Part shown: positions 9,052 through 16,814 of the stretch, one piece after another
Position numbering within the stretch: the first letter of the stretch is position 1
Layout of the letters: each line of letters begins with the position of its first letter
NCBI RefSeq assembly: GCF_000014965.1
Contig: NC_008554.1
Span: 776,001 to 840,000 of the forward strand
Source of the DNA: Syntrophobacter fumaroxidans MPOB
Lineage (GTDB): Bacteria > Desulfobacterota > Syntrophobacteria > Syntrophobacterales > Syntrophobacteraceae
Reading direction: 5' to 3'
Length of the DNA stretch: 64,000 nt
The notes under the pieces: generated by a model
What the model saw: the letters and a program-made list of their open reading frames with translations, nothing else
Database searches by the model: none
What the model was told of the DNA's origin: nothing
Program-made: the position numbers and the translations under genes

Positions 9052-11178
9052 ATGTTAAGGCGTGTTTTCCCATTCCTGAGCTGGATCAGAGAGGTCAACA
9101 TCGGGACCGTCAGAATGGACCTTATCTCCGGCTTGACAGTGGCGCTCATATTGATCCCTCAATCCATGGCGTACGCTCAGCTCGCCGGAATGCCCGTCCA
9201 CTACGGACTGTACGCGTCGCTGCTCCCGCCGATGCTGGCCGCATTGTTCGGCTCGAGCCGCCAACTGGCCACCGGCCCCGTTGCCATCGTTTCCCTGATG
9301 ACGGCCGCTGCGCTGGGGCCTATGGCCACAGTGGGCAGCGAGGGTTTCGTTGCATACGCGATTCTCCTGGCGCTCATCGTGGGCGGTTTCCAACTGGTCC
9401 TAGGGATTCTCAGGCTCGGACTGGTCGTGAATTTCCTGTCCCACCCGGTGGTCAACGGCTTCACGAACGCGGGCGCCATCATCATCGCGACCTCGCAGAT
9501 GTCCAAAATGTTCGATGTCTTCGTGGATGATGCGGAGCATCACTACGAAACCGTGTACCGGGTGGCCGAGGCGGCGTTGACCTACACGCACTGGCCGAGC
9601 CTGGCGCTGGGCGTGTTTGCGTTCGCGGTCATGTATGTATTGCGGCGCATCGACAAGCGCATTCCATACGTATTGGTCGCCGTGGTGCTGACGACGATCA
9701 TTTCGTGGGCCACGGGCTTCGAGAAGAACGTCAAGGCTCCGCTGGACCTGATCGCATCGGAAGAATGCCGGGAACTGGTTCGAGAATTCAATGCGGGCAT
9801 CAGGGAAATCGCAAAGCTCGGCGCGGACCGCGCCGAATTGGGTCCCAGGCTGAGCGATGCGGAAGAGCGCCAGGGGCCTCATGCGTCCGTCACCCTCGAA
9901 CTGCGGCATCAGACCGCTCTCATCGTCGCCCGGATGGATCAGCTCAAGGAGGAAACGCACCACAAAAGGACCGCCATCCGCTCGCTGCTCTTCACCCGCG
10001 TGACCTCACCCGACGGCCGGGAATCCTACTATCTGAAAGGTCGGGCTCCGGTCGAGGGACAGGCCGATGGTTCCGTGTGGCGCGTCAAGGTCGGGAATTC
10101 ACCCCTGGACGAGGGAGGGCTGATGTTGATGGGGGGCGGCAGCGTGGTCGGGAAAGTCCCGCAGGGGCTGCCTGCCCTCTCGCTTCCAAAGTTCGATCTG
10201 AGGGCGGTTCTTCACCTGCTTCCCATCGCGGCCATCATCTCGCTCCTTGGATTCATGGAGGCCATTTCCATTGCCAAGGCAATGGCCGCAAAGACCGGTC
10301 AGCGGCTGGACCCCAACCAGGAGCTCATCGGGCAGGGTATTGCGAACATCATCGGAGCGTTCGGGAAAAGCTTTCCCGTATCCGGGTCCTTCTCACGGTC
10401 GGCCGTGAATATCCAGGCGGGGGCCGTGACCGGGCTCTCAAGCGTCTTCACCAGCGTGACGGTGGGCATCGTGTTGCTGTTTCTCACCCCGCTCCTCTAC
10501 TATCTGCCCCAGTCGGTGCTGGCCGCGGTGATCATGATGGCGGTCATCGGCCTGATCAACGTTTCGGGTTTCATTCACGCCTGGAAGGCGCAATGGTACG
10601 ATGGGGTGTTTTCCGTCGTCACGTTCGTCTGTACGCTCATCACGGCACCCCACCTCGACAAGGGCATCATGATCGGTGTCGCGCTCTCCCTCGGGATGTT
10701 CCTGTACAAGAGCATGCGACCGAAAGTGACGACCCTTTCCATGTATCCCGATCGCTCGTACCAGAGCGCACGGGATTTCGGCCTCAGGGAATGCCGTCAC
10801 ATCGCCGTGATCCGCTTCGATGGACAGCTCTTTTATGCCAATGCCGGTTACCTGGAGGAACAGGTATCCGAAAAAATAATGTCGATGCCCGAGTTGAGGC
10901 ATTTCTTGATCGTGTCCAATGGTATAAATGATATGGACGCATCCGGGGAGGAAACGCTGTCCCTTATCGTGGACCGGGTGAGGAGCGCGGGGTACGGGAT
11001 TTCCTTCAGCGGGGTGAACGAGAATGTCCTGGCGGTCATGAAGCGCACGCATCTCCTGGAAAAAATCGGTGAGGAGAACATTTACCCGAGCCTCGAAAGG
11101 GCTGTCGAAAGCATTCATTCGAAAGCGCACACACAGTGTGAAGACAGTTGTCCACTGCAGGCGGTGTGTTTTCTGTAA
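9052..11178 (+). CDS. SulP-family anion transporter with large cytoplasmic insert and STAS domain
   Basis: 708 residues. The membrane part shows SulP hallmarks: LTVALILIPQSMAYAQLAG, LPPMLAALFGSS, FLSHPVVNGFTNAG, GFMEAISIAKAMA and FGKSFPVSGSFSRSAVN. The C-terminal STAS domain (about 575-690) keeps GINDMDASGEETL. Two things are odd. Residues about 225-365 are an insert of some 140 residues, rich in Arg/Glu and likely coiled-coil, placed between membrane helices where relatives have a short loop; the family sequence resumes at VGKVPQGLP. The tail carries three cysteines (C-x3-C-x5-C). The ATG at 9052 has AGGAG 11 bases upstream; GTG at 9004 is an alternative. The substrate could be sulfate, bicarbonate or another anion. 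Confidence 0.92.
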   Translation: MLRRVFPFLSWIREVNIGTVRMDLISGLTVALILIPQSMAYAQLAGMPVHYGLYASLLPPMLAALFGSSRQLATGPVAIVSLMTAAALGPMATVGSEGFVAYAILLALIVGGFQLVLGILRLGLVVNFLSHPVVNGFTNAGAIIIATSQMSKMFDVFVDDAEHHYETVYRVAEAALTYTHWPSLALGVFAFAVMYVLRRIDKRIPYVLVAVVLTTIISWATGFEKNVKAPLDLIASEECRELVREFNAGIREIAKLGADRAELGPRLSDAEERQGPHASVTLELRHQTALIVARMDQLKEETHHKRTAIRSLLFTRVTSPDGRESYYLKGRAPVEGQADGSVWRVKVGNSPLDEGGLMLMGGGSVVGKVPQGLPALSLPKFDLRAVLHLLPIAAIISLLGFMEAISIAKAMAAKTGQRLDPNQELIGQGIANIIGAFGKSFPVSGSFSRSAVNIQAGAVTGLSSVFTSVTVGIVLLFLTPLLYYLPQSVLAAVIMMAVIGLINVSGFIHAWKAQWYDGVFSVVTFVCTLITAPHLDKGIMIGVALSLGMFLYKSMRPKVTTLSMYPDRSYQSARDFGLRECRHIAVIRFDGQLFYANAGYLEEQVSEKIMSMPELRHFLIVSNGINDMDASGEETLSLIVDRVRSAGYGISFSGVNENVLAVMKRTHLLEKIGEENIYPSLERAVESIHSKAHTQCEDSCPLQAVCFL

Positions 11179-11212
11179 ACATTGAACTTCAGAGATTCAG
11201 AGGAAAAACGCG

Positions 11213-12454
11213 ATGCCAGTCATCTCTCTTTTCTATGGCTCTTACTGCAACGGCGATGAGGTGGCCCGAGAACTCGTGGAAATGCTGGGATACGATCTGG
11301 TTGACGACCGGGAGATCGTCCGGGAGGCTTCCAAACGGTTCAAAGTCGAGGAATCCAAACTGCTCAAGGCAATGGCCGGGAAGCCGTCGGTTTTCAACAA
11401 GTTTACCCACGAACGGGAACGTTCCCTGGCCTTTCTACGGGGGGCGCTGGCCGATCGGATGCGCGCGGACGACTTTCTGCTGTTCGGCCTCATCGGTCAC
11501 ATGATCCCGAGGGGCATTTCCCATGTGCTGAAGGTGCTCACCATCGCGGACATGAAACACCGGGCCACGGTCCTCTCGAAAAAGGAGAACCTGGACGAAA
11601 AGGAAGCCGCCCGCAGGATCCACAGGGAAGACGAGAGCTTCGTGCTCTGGGTGGAGTATCTTTTCAAATCGAAGGACCCCTGGAGTCCGGAGCTCTACGA
11701 TATCGTTCTTCCAATGGACAAGAACTCCGTGGAGTCGGCCGCCATTGTCGTGTGCGACAACATTCGCTCGGATGTCCTGCGGGTCACCGACGCTTCCCGG
11801 CAGGCGGTCGAGGATTTCATACTTGCCGCCGAGGTTGGATTGAAACTCGCTCTGGCCGGTCATGACGTCGGGGTGGAGGCGGAGTGCGGCACCGTTACCC
11901 TGAGCATCAACAAGCACGTGATGCGCCTGTCGGCGCTCGAACAGGAGCTCAAGGCGCTGGCCGGGAAGGTGTCCGGCGTCACAGGGGTGGAAACCAGGGT
12001 CGGTTCAGGCTACTATCAGTCCGACGTCTATCGGAAATTCGATTTCGAGTTGCCGGTGCCTTCGAAAGTCCTTTTGGTGGATGATGAGCGCGAGTTCGTT
12101 CAGACGCTGTCCGAACGCCTGCAGATGCGCGACATGGCGTCAGCCGTCGTGTATGACGGTGAGGAAGCCCTTTCGCTGGTCGCCGAGGATGAGCCGGAGG
12201 TCATGGTGCTGGATCTCAAGATGCCCGGAATTGACGGGCTCGAAGTGCTCAGGCGGGTCAAACGGGAGCATCCCAACGTCGAAGTGATCGTGCTCACCGG
12301 CCACGGGTCGAAGGAGATCGAGCGGGAATGCCTGGGGCTGGGTGCATGTGCCTATCTCGAAAAGCCGGTCGATATCGATACCCTGACCCGTACCATGAAA
12401 AGCGCGTACAGAAAGCTCAAGGATAAGAAAAGCCGGGAATCCGGAGAAGCCTGA
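11213..12454 (+). CDS. Cytidylate-kinase-like / BON-like / receiver fusion protein
   Basis: 413 residues with three parts. Residues 1-200 resemble the cytidylate kinase-like family (ELVEMLGYDLVDDREIV, RIHREDESFVLWVEYLF), but the N-terminal phosphate-binding loop is degenerate: FYGSYCNGDE has no GK[ST]. Residues about 205-270 look like a BON domain (GTVTLSINKHV followed by GVTGVETRVGSG). Residues 286-405 are a full receiver: VDDERE, Asp334 (VLDLKMPG), Thr (VLTGHG) and Lys (LEKPVD). The gene begins 34 bases after the SulP gene and probably shares its transcript. The combination suggests a regulator that binds a nucleotide or phospho-ligand and is switched by phosphorylation. The BON assignment is by pattern only. 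Confidence 0.8.
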   Translation: MPVISLFYGSYCNGDEVARELVEMLGYDLVDDREIVREASKRFKVEESKLLKAMAGKPSVFNKFTHERERSLAFLRGALADRMRADDFLLFGLIGHMIPRGISHVLKVLTIADMKHRATVLSKKENLDEKEAARRIHREDESFVLWVEYLFKSKDPWSPELYDIVLPMDKNSVESAAIVVCDNIRSDVLRVTDASRQAVEDFILAAEVGLKLALAGHDVGVEAECGTVTLSINKHVMRLSALEQELKALAGKVSGVTGVETRVGSGYYQSDVYRKFDFELPVPSKVLLVDDEREFVQTLSERLQMRDMASAVVYDGEEALSLVAEDEPEVMVLDLKMPGIDGLEVLRRVKREHPNVEVIVLTGHGSKEIERECLGLGACAYLEKPVDIDTLTRTMKSAYRKLKDKKSRESGEA

Positions 12455-12540
12455 TCACGGATCGTTGCGCACGGCCCGATTCGCCCGTCGGAACGGAGTT
12501 CCGAACTGAGGGATTCCCATACGCGGGACGGGGAAAGCAC

Positions 12541-12650
12541 GATTCACCGGAGGCGGGCCTGCGCTCCGCCCCCGCTCAACGGGTTGGTCTGCCTTTGGTC
12601 CAGGAGGCGGGCTTTACGCCCTCCCGAATCGGCGCTTCGCGCCCGGGAGT
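12541..12650. repeat. REP-like paired hairpin repeat, copy 1
   Basis: Part of the 273-base gap 12455-12727. It starts with GATTCACCGG, has two GC hairpins on either side of ACGGGTTGG, and the second hairpin reads GGAGGCGGGCTTTACGCCCTCC. The same layout (GATTCACCG, hairpin, ACGGGTTGG, GCGGGCTTT, CCCGAAT) recurs at 22328-22430. No coding potential is visible. Confidence 0.65.
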
Positions 12651-12727
12651 CGAGCGGTGTCGGTCCCGATGAAAATCCTGTCCGGCAACCGCCGCGCACT
12701 CATACTCGCCAGGAGCACGGAGGGAAG

Positions 12728-13381
12728 ATGGAACCGAAGGAATTGCAGTTCTTTGGGAGAGTCACCGCCGGTGTTACCCACGAGATGAAGAACGTGCTGG
12801 CGATCATCAAGGAGACCGCCGGATTGCTCGAGGATCTGCTGGCGGTAAACCGTGAAGTGGAATTTGCTCAGCGGGACCGGTTCAACCGGGGCCTCGCGAG
12901 CGTGATGGGCCAGGTGCGCCGGGGCGTCGAGCTTTCGGACCGGTTGAACCGGTTCGCTCACACTCCCGATGAGTCCAGGGCGCGGGTCGACCTGCACCAG
13001 GCCCTGGAGGACGCCGTGTTCCTGGCACGACGATTCGCCAGGCTGAAGCGGATCGAGCTCAACGTCGGATCGTCCGGGGACAGGCCCCGGCTGTGCGTCT
13101 CGCCGTTTCGGCTCCAGTCGGCGGTGTTCGCGGCCATGGAATGCTGCTGGACACGGCTTCCGCCGGGTACCGAGGTTGCGGTCGATGTCGTCGGCAACGA
13201 TAGCGAAGCCATCGTCCGGGTGCATGCCACCGGAGGCGCGGACGATCGGGTCGGGCTGACGTGCGAAATGACGGGTGCCGCGGACTGGGAGGAGCTTGTC
13301 CTGTTGGCCGGAAGCATCGGCGCGACGGTCGAACCCGCCTCATCCTGTTTCGGCGTGGAAATCGCTCTGGTGAACGCGTAG
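12728..13381 (+). CDS. Degenerate histidine kinase or phosphotransfer protein
   Basis: 217 residues, cytoplasmic, no sensor domain. The dimerisation helix is clear, with His18 in VTHEMKNVLAII. The ATPase half is eroded: the N-box position reads FAAMECCWTR rather than a proper Asn motif, and the G1, F and G2 boxes cannot be found. It may accept phosphate on His18 from another kinase or a receiver and pass it on, or it may be a decaying kinase. The ATG at 12728 has GGAGGGAAG directly upstream. It is placed between the receiver fusion at 11213 and the receivers at 13712 and 14198, which suits a phosphotransfer role. Confidence 0.75.
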   Translation: MEPKELQFFGRVTAGVTHEMKNVLAIIKETAGLLEDLLAVNREVEFAQRDRFNRGLASVMGQVRRGVELSDRLNRFAHTPDESRARVDLHQALEDAVFLARRFARLKRIELNVGSSGDRPRLCVSPFRLQSAVFAAMECCWTRLPPGTEVAVDVVGNDSEAIVRVHATGGADDRVGLTCEMTGAADWEELVLLAGSIGATVEPASSCFGVEIALVNA

Positions 13382-13414
13382 TACCAGGTTTGCGGGCGCG
13401 GCGAGCATCATGGG

Positions 13415-13502
13415 CAACTACCTGGAAAATAGATTCCCGGGTGAGTCTGTTTTCATGCTTCGCGGGTGTCGCAGGGGGCATGGATAATTGCGTTCAAGAT
13501 GG
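13415..13502 (+). repeat. Dispersed hairpin repeat A, copy 1
   Basis: Bases 13443-13502 are identical, 60 of 60, to 39890-39949. The homology extends left through an imperfect hairpin (AAAATAGATTCCC facing GTGAGTCTGTTTT). It lies in the 330-base gap 13382-13711, which has no gene. In this copy the repeat runs straight into a REP-like hairpin (13491-13540). Confidence 0.85.
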
Positions 13503-13540
13503 GTGCATGGGGCGGGAGGGCATAAAGCTCTCTCCTGCCT
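13491..13540 (+). repeat. REP-like repeat B, copy in the 13.4-kb gap
   Basis: Reads GCGTTCAAGATGG, then GTGCATGGGGCGGGAGGGC, then ATAAAGCTCTCTCC, forming a GGAGGGC-ATAAA-GCYCTCC hairpin. It shares its opening bases with repeat A and its hairpin with copies at 27245-27300 and 27422-27478. Confidence 0.7.
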
Positions 13541-13711
13541 CTGACCGGGATATCGGTCGATAGGGGTGGGGTTTATCCCGATGAGCGTCACCTTCGGCCG
13601 GGCAGGTGTTGTGTAATCCTGAACGGACCTCGGTATAACAACGATGGACGCCGTAAGGTCGCCGGTTCCAGGGGGTGTTGCCGATTCTGAAGATTTTGGG
13701 GATGTATTGAT

Positions 13712-14101
13712 TTGAGAATTCTGTTGGTGGATGATGAAGAGGAATTCGTGACCACGCTGTGCGAGCGGCTCAGGATCCGGGGATTTGACACGGAAGTGGC
13801 GTTGAACGGCGAGGAGGCGATTGCCTTGGTGGCGCAGAGGATTCCGGACGTGATTGTGCTGGATCTCAAAATGCCGGGAATCGACGGCTTGACGATTCTT
13901 GGGCGCCTGCAGAGCCGCCATCCGGAGGTTCGTGTGATTATCCTGACCGGACACGGCTCGGAAAAGGACAAGGATTGCGCTTTGCGCCAAGGCGCGTGCG
14001 GTTACCTGCAAAAGCCCGTCGATATCGATGCGCTTGTCGATGCCTTGAAGGATGCCTGTCGAGTGCCGGCGTGGAGCCCGGATGGATGCGAGGCCGGGTG
14101 A
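13712..14101 (+). CDS. Stand-alone receiver, TTG start
   Basis: 129 residues, one receiver domain: VDDEEE, phosphoacceptor Asp51 (VLDLKMPG), Thr (ILTGHG) and Lys (LQKPVD). The fold begins at MRILLVDDE, and TTG at 13712 is the only plausible start; an in-frame stop lies at 13688. It is closest to the receiver part of the fusion at 11213 (both have VLDLKMPGIDGL and GACGYLQKPVDID or GACAYLEKPVDID), which suggests duplication within the cluster. No output domain. Confidence 0.87.
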   Translation: MRILLVDDEEEFVTTLCERLRIRGFDTEVALNGEEAIALVAQRIPDVIVLDLKMPGIDGLTILGRLQSRHPEVRVIILTGHGSEKDKDCALRQGACGYLQKPVDIDALVDALKDACRVPAWSPDGCEAG

Positions 14102-14197
14102 TGCTTGCGCCGGCGTTTCCGGCCGTGAAGGCTGTTCGATTCGGTGGGAAGGCACGTAAAATCGTTGCCGTTAGTCGGACCCCAGGGAGGTTTGCAG

Positions 14198-14629
14198 ATG
14201 AAAATCCGTGTTTTGATCATCGATGACGAAAAGGAATTCCTCGACGTTCTCGCCGAACGGTTGGAAAACCGCGGTTTCTCGGTGGTAAAGGCTCTGGACG
14301 GAGACGAAGGGGTTGGGATGCTCCGGGATACGGACGTCGACGTGGTGGTTCTGGACGTGCTGATGCCGGGCAAAGATGGAATCTCCACGCTCAGGGAGAT
14401 CAAGACCCTGAAACCCCTCGTCGAAGTCATCATGTTCACGGGACACGCCACTGTTGAAACGGCGGTCAAGGGGATGGAGATGGGAGCTTTCGACTACCTC
14501 ATGAAACCGACCGAGAACAGGGAACTGATCGAAAAGATCGTGAATGCGTATGTCCGCAAATCCGAACACGAAATGCGGATTCGCAACGCCGAAATCAAGA
14601 GGATCCTCCTGGCCCAGACGGAGGAATGA
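14198..14629 (+). CDS. Stand-alone receiver
   Basis: 143 residues, one receiver domain: IDDEKE, phosphoacceptor Asp53 (VVLDVLMPG), Thr (MFTGHA) and Lys (YLMKPT), then a short charged helical tail (EIKRILLAQTEE). AGGGAGG lies 7 bases before the ATG. It resembles the receiver at 2267 (both have LREIK and GAFDYLLKP or GAFDYLMKP). It is the last signalling gene of the island. Confidence 0.92.
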   Translation: MKIRVLIIDDEKEFLDVLAERLENRGFSVVKALDGDEGVGMLRDTDVDVVVLDVLMPGKDGISTLREIKTLKPLVEVIMFTGHATVETAVKGMEMGAFDYLMKPTENRELIEKIVNAYVRKSEHEMRIRNAEIKRILLAQTEE

Positions 14630-15238
14630 CAACGGACCGATCGGCATGCCGGGGATGCGCGAGCGGTTTGTGCGTTCCGGCTTCCCGTTGCGTGCCGTCG
14701 CCAGTGCTCTTTCGGGTCTGTCGGAGCCGCGGCATCATCGCGATTGCACGGTCGGTCGCGCAGGCACTCGGTGTTCGTGGTGTTGCCCCCGAGCTGAACG
14801 AACTCTGACATGATGCGGTCAAGCCCTCCCGTGCATGCGATCGGTCGGGTCTTTCAGCATGTGCTCGGCGAACCGGCGTCTTCTCCTGCCCCCCCGTTGA
14901 CACTCCCGTGAAACCTTGTATTATGAATCCTTGTTCCATCAGGCGATTGAGGTTCGCTTTCAATTCAACCGGTGTTTCATTTTGCGTCTTTCGGAGTGGA
15001 AACAGGCAGCCCCGAAAGGGGATGTCCCGTTCCTCGCGAGTCGAATTCGGCCGGGGCGGGTCTTCTCCTTTCACCCCGGGAGTGCAATGCCGCGGTTTTG
15101 CGGCCGCGGCGTCGGGGCGGTGCCGAGGATCGGCACGGGGTCTTTCACTTCCGAGTTGCCTTCATCTCAACGTGCCGACGGGTGGGGTTCTCAACGTACG
15201 ATGCCGGCGGGCCGCCGCCGACCAGAAGAGGAGTGCGC
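14630..15238. other. 609-base gene-free leader region
   Basis: No convincing gene on either strand. It contains the promoter at 14897-14924. The expected 5' leader of about 300 bases is rich in hairpins, among them CCCCGAAAGGGG near 15012, GCCGCGG facing CCGCGGC near 15090 and GTGCCGA facing TCGGCAC near 15120. I do not recognise a known riboswitch class. Confidence 0.6.
14897..14924 (+). promoter_or_regulatory. Near-consensus sigma-70 promoter ahead of the beta-helix gene
   Basis: TTGACA at 14897-14902, a 16-base spacer and TATTAT at 14919-14924 (5 of 6). It is the closest match to consensus in the window and points toward the gene at 15239, implying an untranslated leader of about 300 bases. 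Confidence 0.65.
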
Positions 15239-16660
15239 ATGGAGCAGCTGCAAAGACTCATAGGCCATGTGATCGATCGCGCCAACTTACACTTGAAGGA
15301 GCCGTTCACCGACGTGGGACCGTATGTGCGCGAGTTGATCCCCCTGCCGAGCTTCACCCGGCAGGGGGCTGTCTACGCCTTTACCGGGCACCATCCCGCA
15401 CGTTACGTGATACGCGAAAGCAACGCGGCGGGAAGCTATTTCCTTGGCCAGTGTGTTGTGGAACGCTCGGTGCTTTTCCAAACGGACGTTCGCGGCGATG
15501 AACTGAAGTGCAAGGGGGATACGGTCAGTTGCTCCGGCATGAAGGTTCCCGTCCAGGACCACGAAGTGATCCATGTCCGGAACAGCTATCTTGTCAATAC
15601 GCTCGTCCACAGCAACTGTCACGATCCCGGGTCTCCCGAGGTGTTCGACATTCGGGACACGATCGCCATGCATTACGCCAATATTCACGGATCACCCATC
15701 CGCGGGAGCTATCTCGGTCCGTTTGCCACCGTGGACCTGACGTCGGTGCAGGACAGCGTCGTCGGAACATTCTCCTACGTCCAGGCCGGAGAGCTGTATC
15801 GTGAACGGGTGGAGGACGGATGCGTCTGGGTCAGGGCGAAAGACAAGTTTGAATGCCGCTACACCTTCGATCGCGATGTCCTGGAGCGCTATGTCCGTTT
15901 CAAACCGGGAGGTGAGCCGGGCGGTATCATCGGTGATTTTGTCGCGCAGCGGAAATCCGATATCGATGCGCGGTTCGACATGGCCGAGGGCCACCCGGAT
16001 GTCCCGGTTCCCGAACGTCCTTCGGTGAGCCGATTCGCCGTGGTCAAAGGGAATGCCCGCATCGGCTCCGACGTTCTCGTGGCCCAGCGGGCGTACGTCG
16101 AAGACACGGTCATGGGAGACGGTTCGAACGCTCAGGAGAACTGTATCCTGGTCGGGGCAAACCTGGAAGGACGGGATGTCACCGCGCACGGCGGCAAGAT
16201 CGTATTCGCCAGACTCGGGAAAAACGTGTTCGTCGGCTTCAATTCCTTCCTCCGGGGTTCTTCCGACCATCCGTTGACCATCGGGGAACACAGTATCGTC
16301 ATGCCCCACACGATAGCGGACCTCGATGAGGCCGTCGATATTCCGCCCAGGCACCTGGTCTACGGATACATCCGAAATCGGGCCGATCTCGCGGCGAACA
16401 CCGTCAGCCTGGATGATCTATCCCGGTGCGACGGCGAATTGAAGCGCGGCAACCTGGTTTTCCGGGGGAAGGGAGCCGCCTTCGTTCATGGGTTCGAACA
16501 CCGTATCGAGCACATCCTGGAAGCGAACGGAGCTTTGTTTGCGAGCGGTCACGGAATGGGGCACGCACAGAAAAACGCCAACATCTCCCACAGCGTTGTA
16601 CGGCATATCACGGAAGGAGCCCTGCAGGGACTGCATCCCGCGATGGAGCTGCAGGCTTAG
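15239..16660 (+). CDS. Left-handed beta-helix (hexapeptide-repeat) protein, putative acyltransferase-like
   Basis: 473 residues. The start is the ATG at 15239 with AGAGGAG upstream. The centre to C-terminal half (about 265-385) contains repeated hexapeptides such as GNARIGSDVLVAQRAYV and GANLEGRDV, the pattern of left-handed parallel beta-helix acyltransferases and gamma-class carbonic anhydrases. The N-terminal 250 residues are beta-rich with His-containing strands (HYANIHGSPIRGSYLGP) and another helix-like stretch. The C-terminal 60 residues are helical, with SGHGMGHAQ. It is longer than usual for single-domain hexapeptide transferases. I cannot name the substrate. It has its own promoter and a long leader. 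Confidence 0.7.
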   Translation: MEQLQRLIGHVIDRANLHLKEPFTDVGPYVRELIPLPSFTRQGAVYAFTGHHPARYVIRESNAAGSYFLGQCVVERSVLFQTDVRGDELKCKGDTVSCSGMKVPVQDHEVIHVRNSYLVNTLVHSNCHDPGSPEVFDIRDTIAMHYANIHGSPIRGSYLGPFATVDLTSVQDSVVGTFSYVQAGELYRERVEDGCVWVRAKDKFECRYTFDRDVLERYVRFKPGGEPGGIIGDFVAQRKSDIDARFDMAEGHPDVPVPERPSVSRFAVVKGNARIGSDVLVAQRAYVEDTVMGDGSNAQENCILVGANLEGRDVTAHGGKIVFARLGKNVFVGFNSFLRGSSDHPLTIGEHSIVMPHTIADLDEAVDIPPRHLVYGYIRNRADLAANTVSLDDLSRCDGELKRGNLVFRGKGAAFVHGFEHRIEHILEANGALFASGHGMGHAQKNANISHSVVRHITEGALQGLHPAMELQA

Positions 16661-16703
16661 AACGGACCGGAAGGGCACAGGCGGCCCGGGAAATGACGCG
16701 CTG

Positions 16704-16721
16704 CGTCCCGTGCACGGGACG
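16704..16721. terminator. Palindrome between convergent genes
   Basis: CGTCCCG-TGCA-CGGGACG, a perfect 18-base palindrome in the 154-base gap where the beta-helix gene (+) and the endonuclease IV gene (-) converge. There is no T-tract, so a terminator role is only suggested by position. Confidence 0.35.
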
Positions 16722-16814
16722 ACGGGGACGGGTTTCATTTCGCCCGCCCCGGACATCCCCCCGAACGGGACTCCGGTTTGACCATGGTCCCGGCGGGTGA
16801 GATTTCCCTTTCGA

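Noticed and set aside
15008..15240. Possible known riboswitch in the leader of the beta-helix gene
   Set aside because: Hairpins are present, but I could not match the conserved cores of cyclic-di-GMP, preQ1, guanidine, fluoride or SAM riboswitches.
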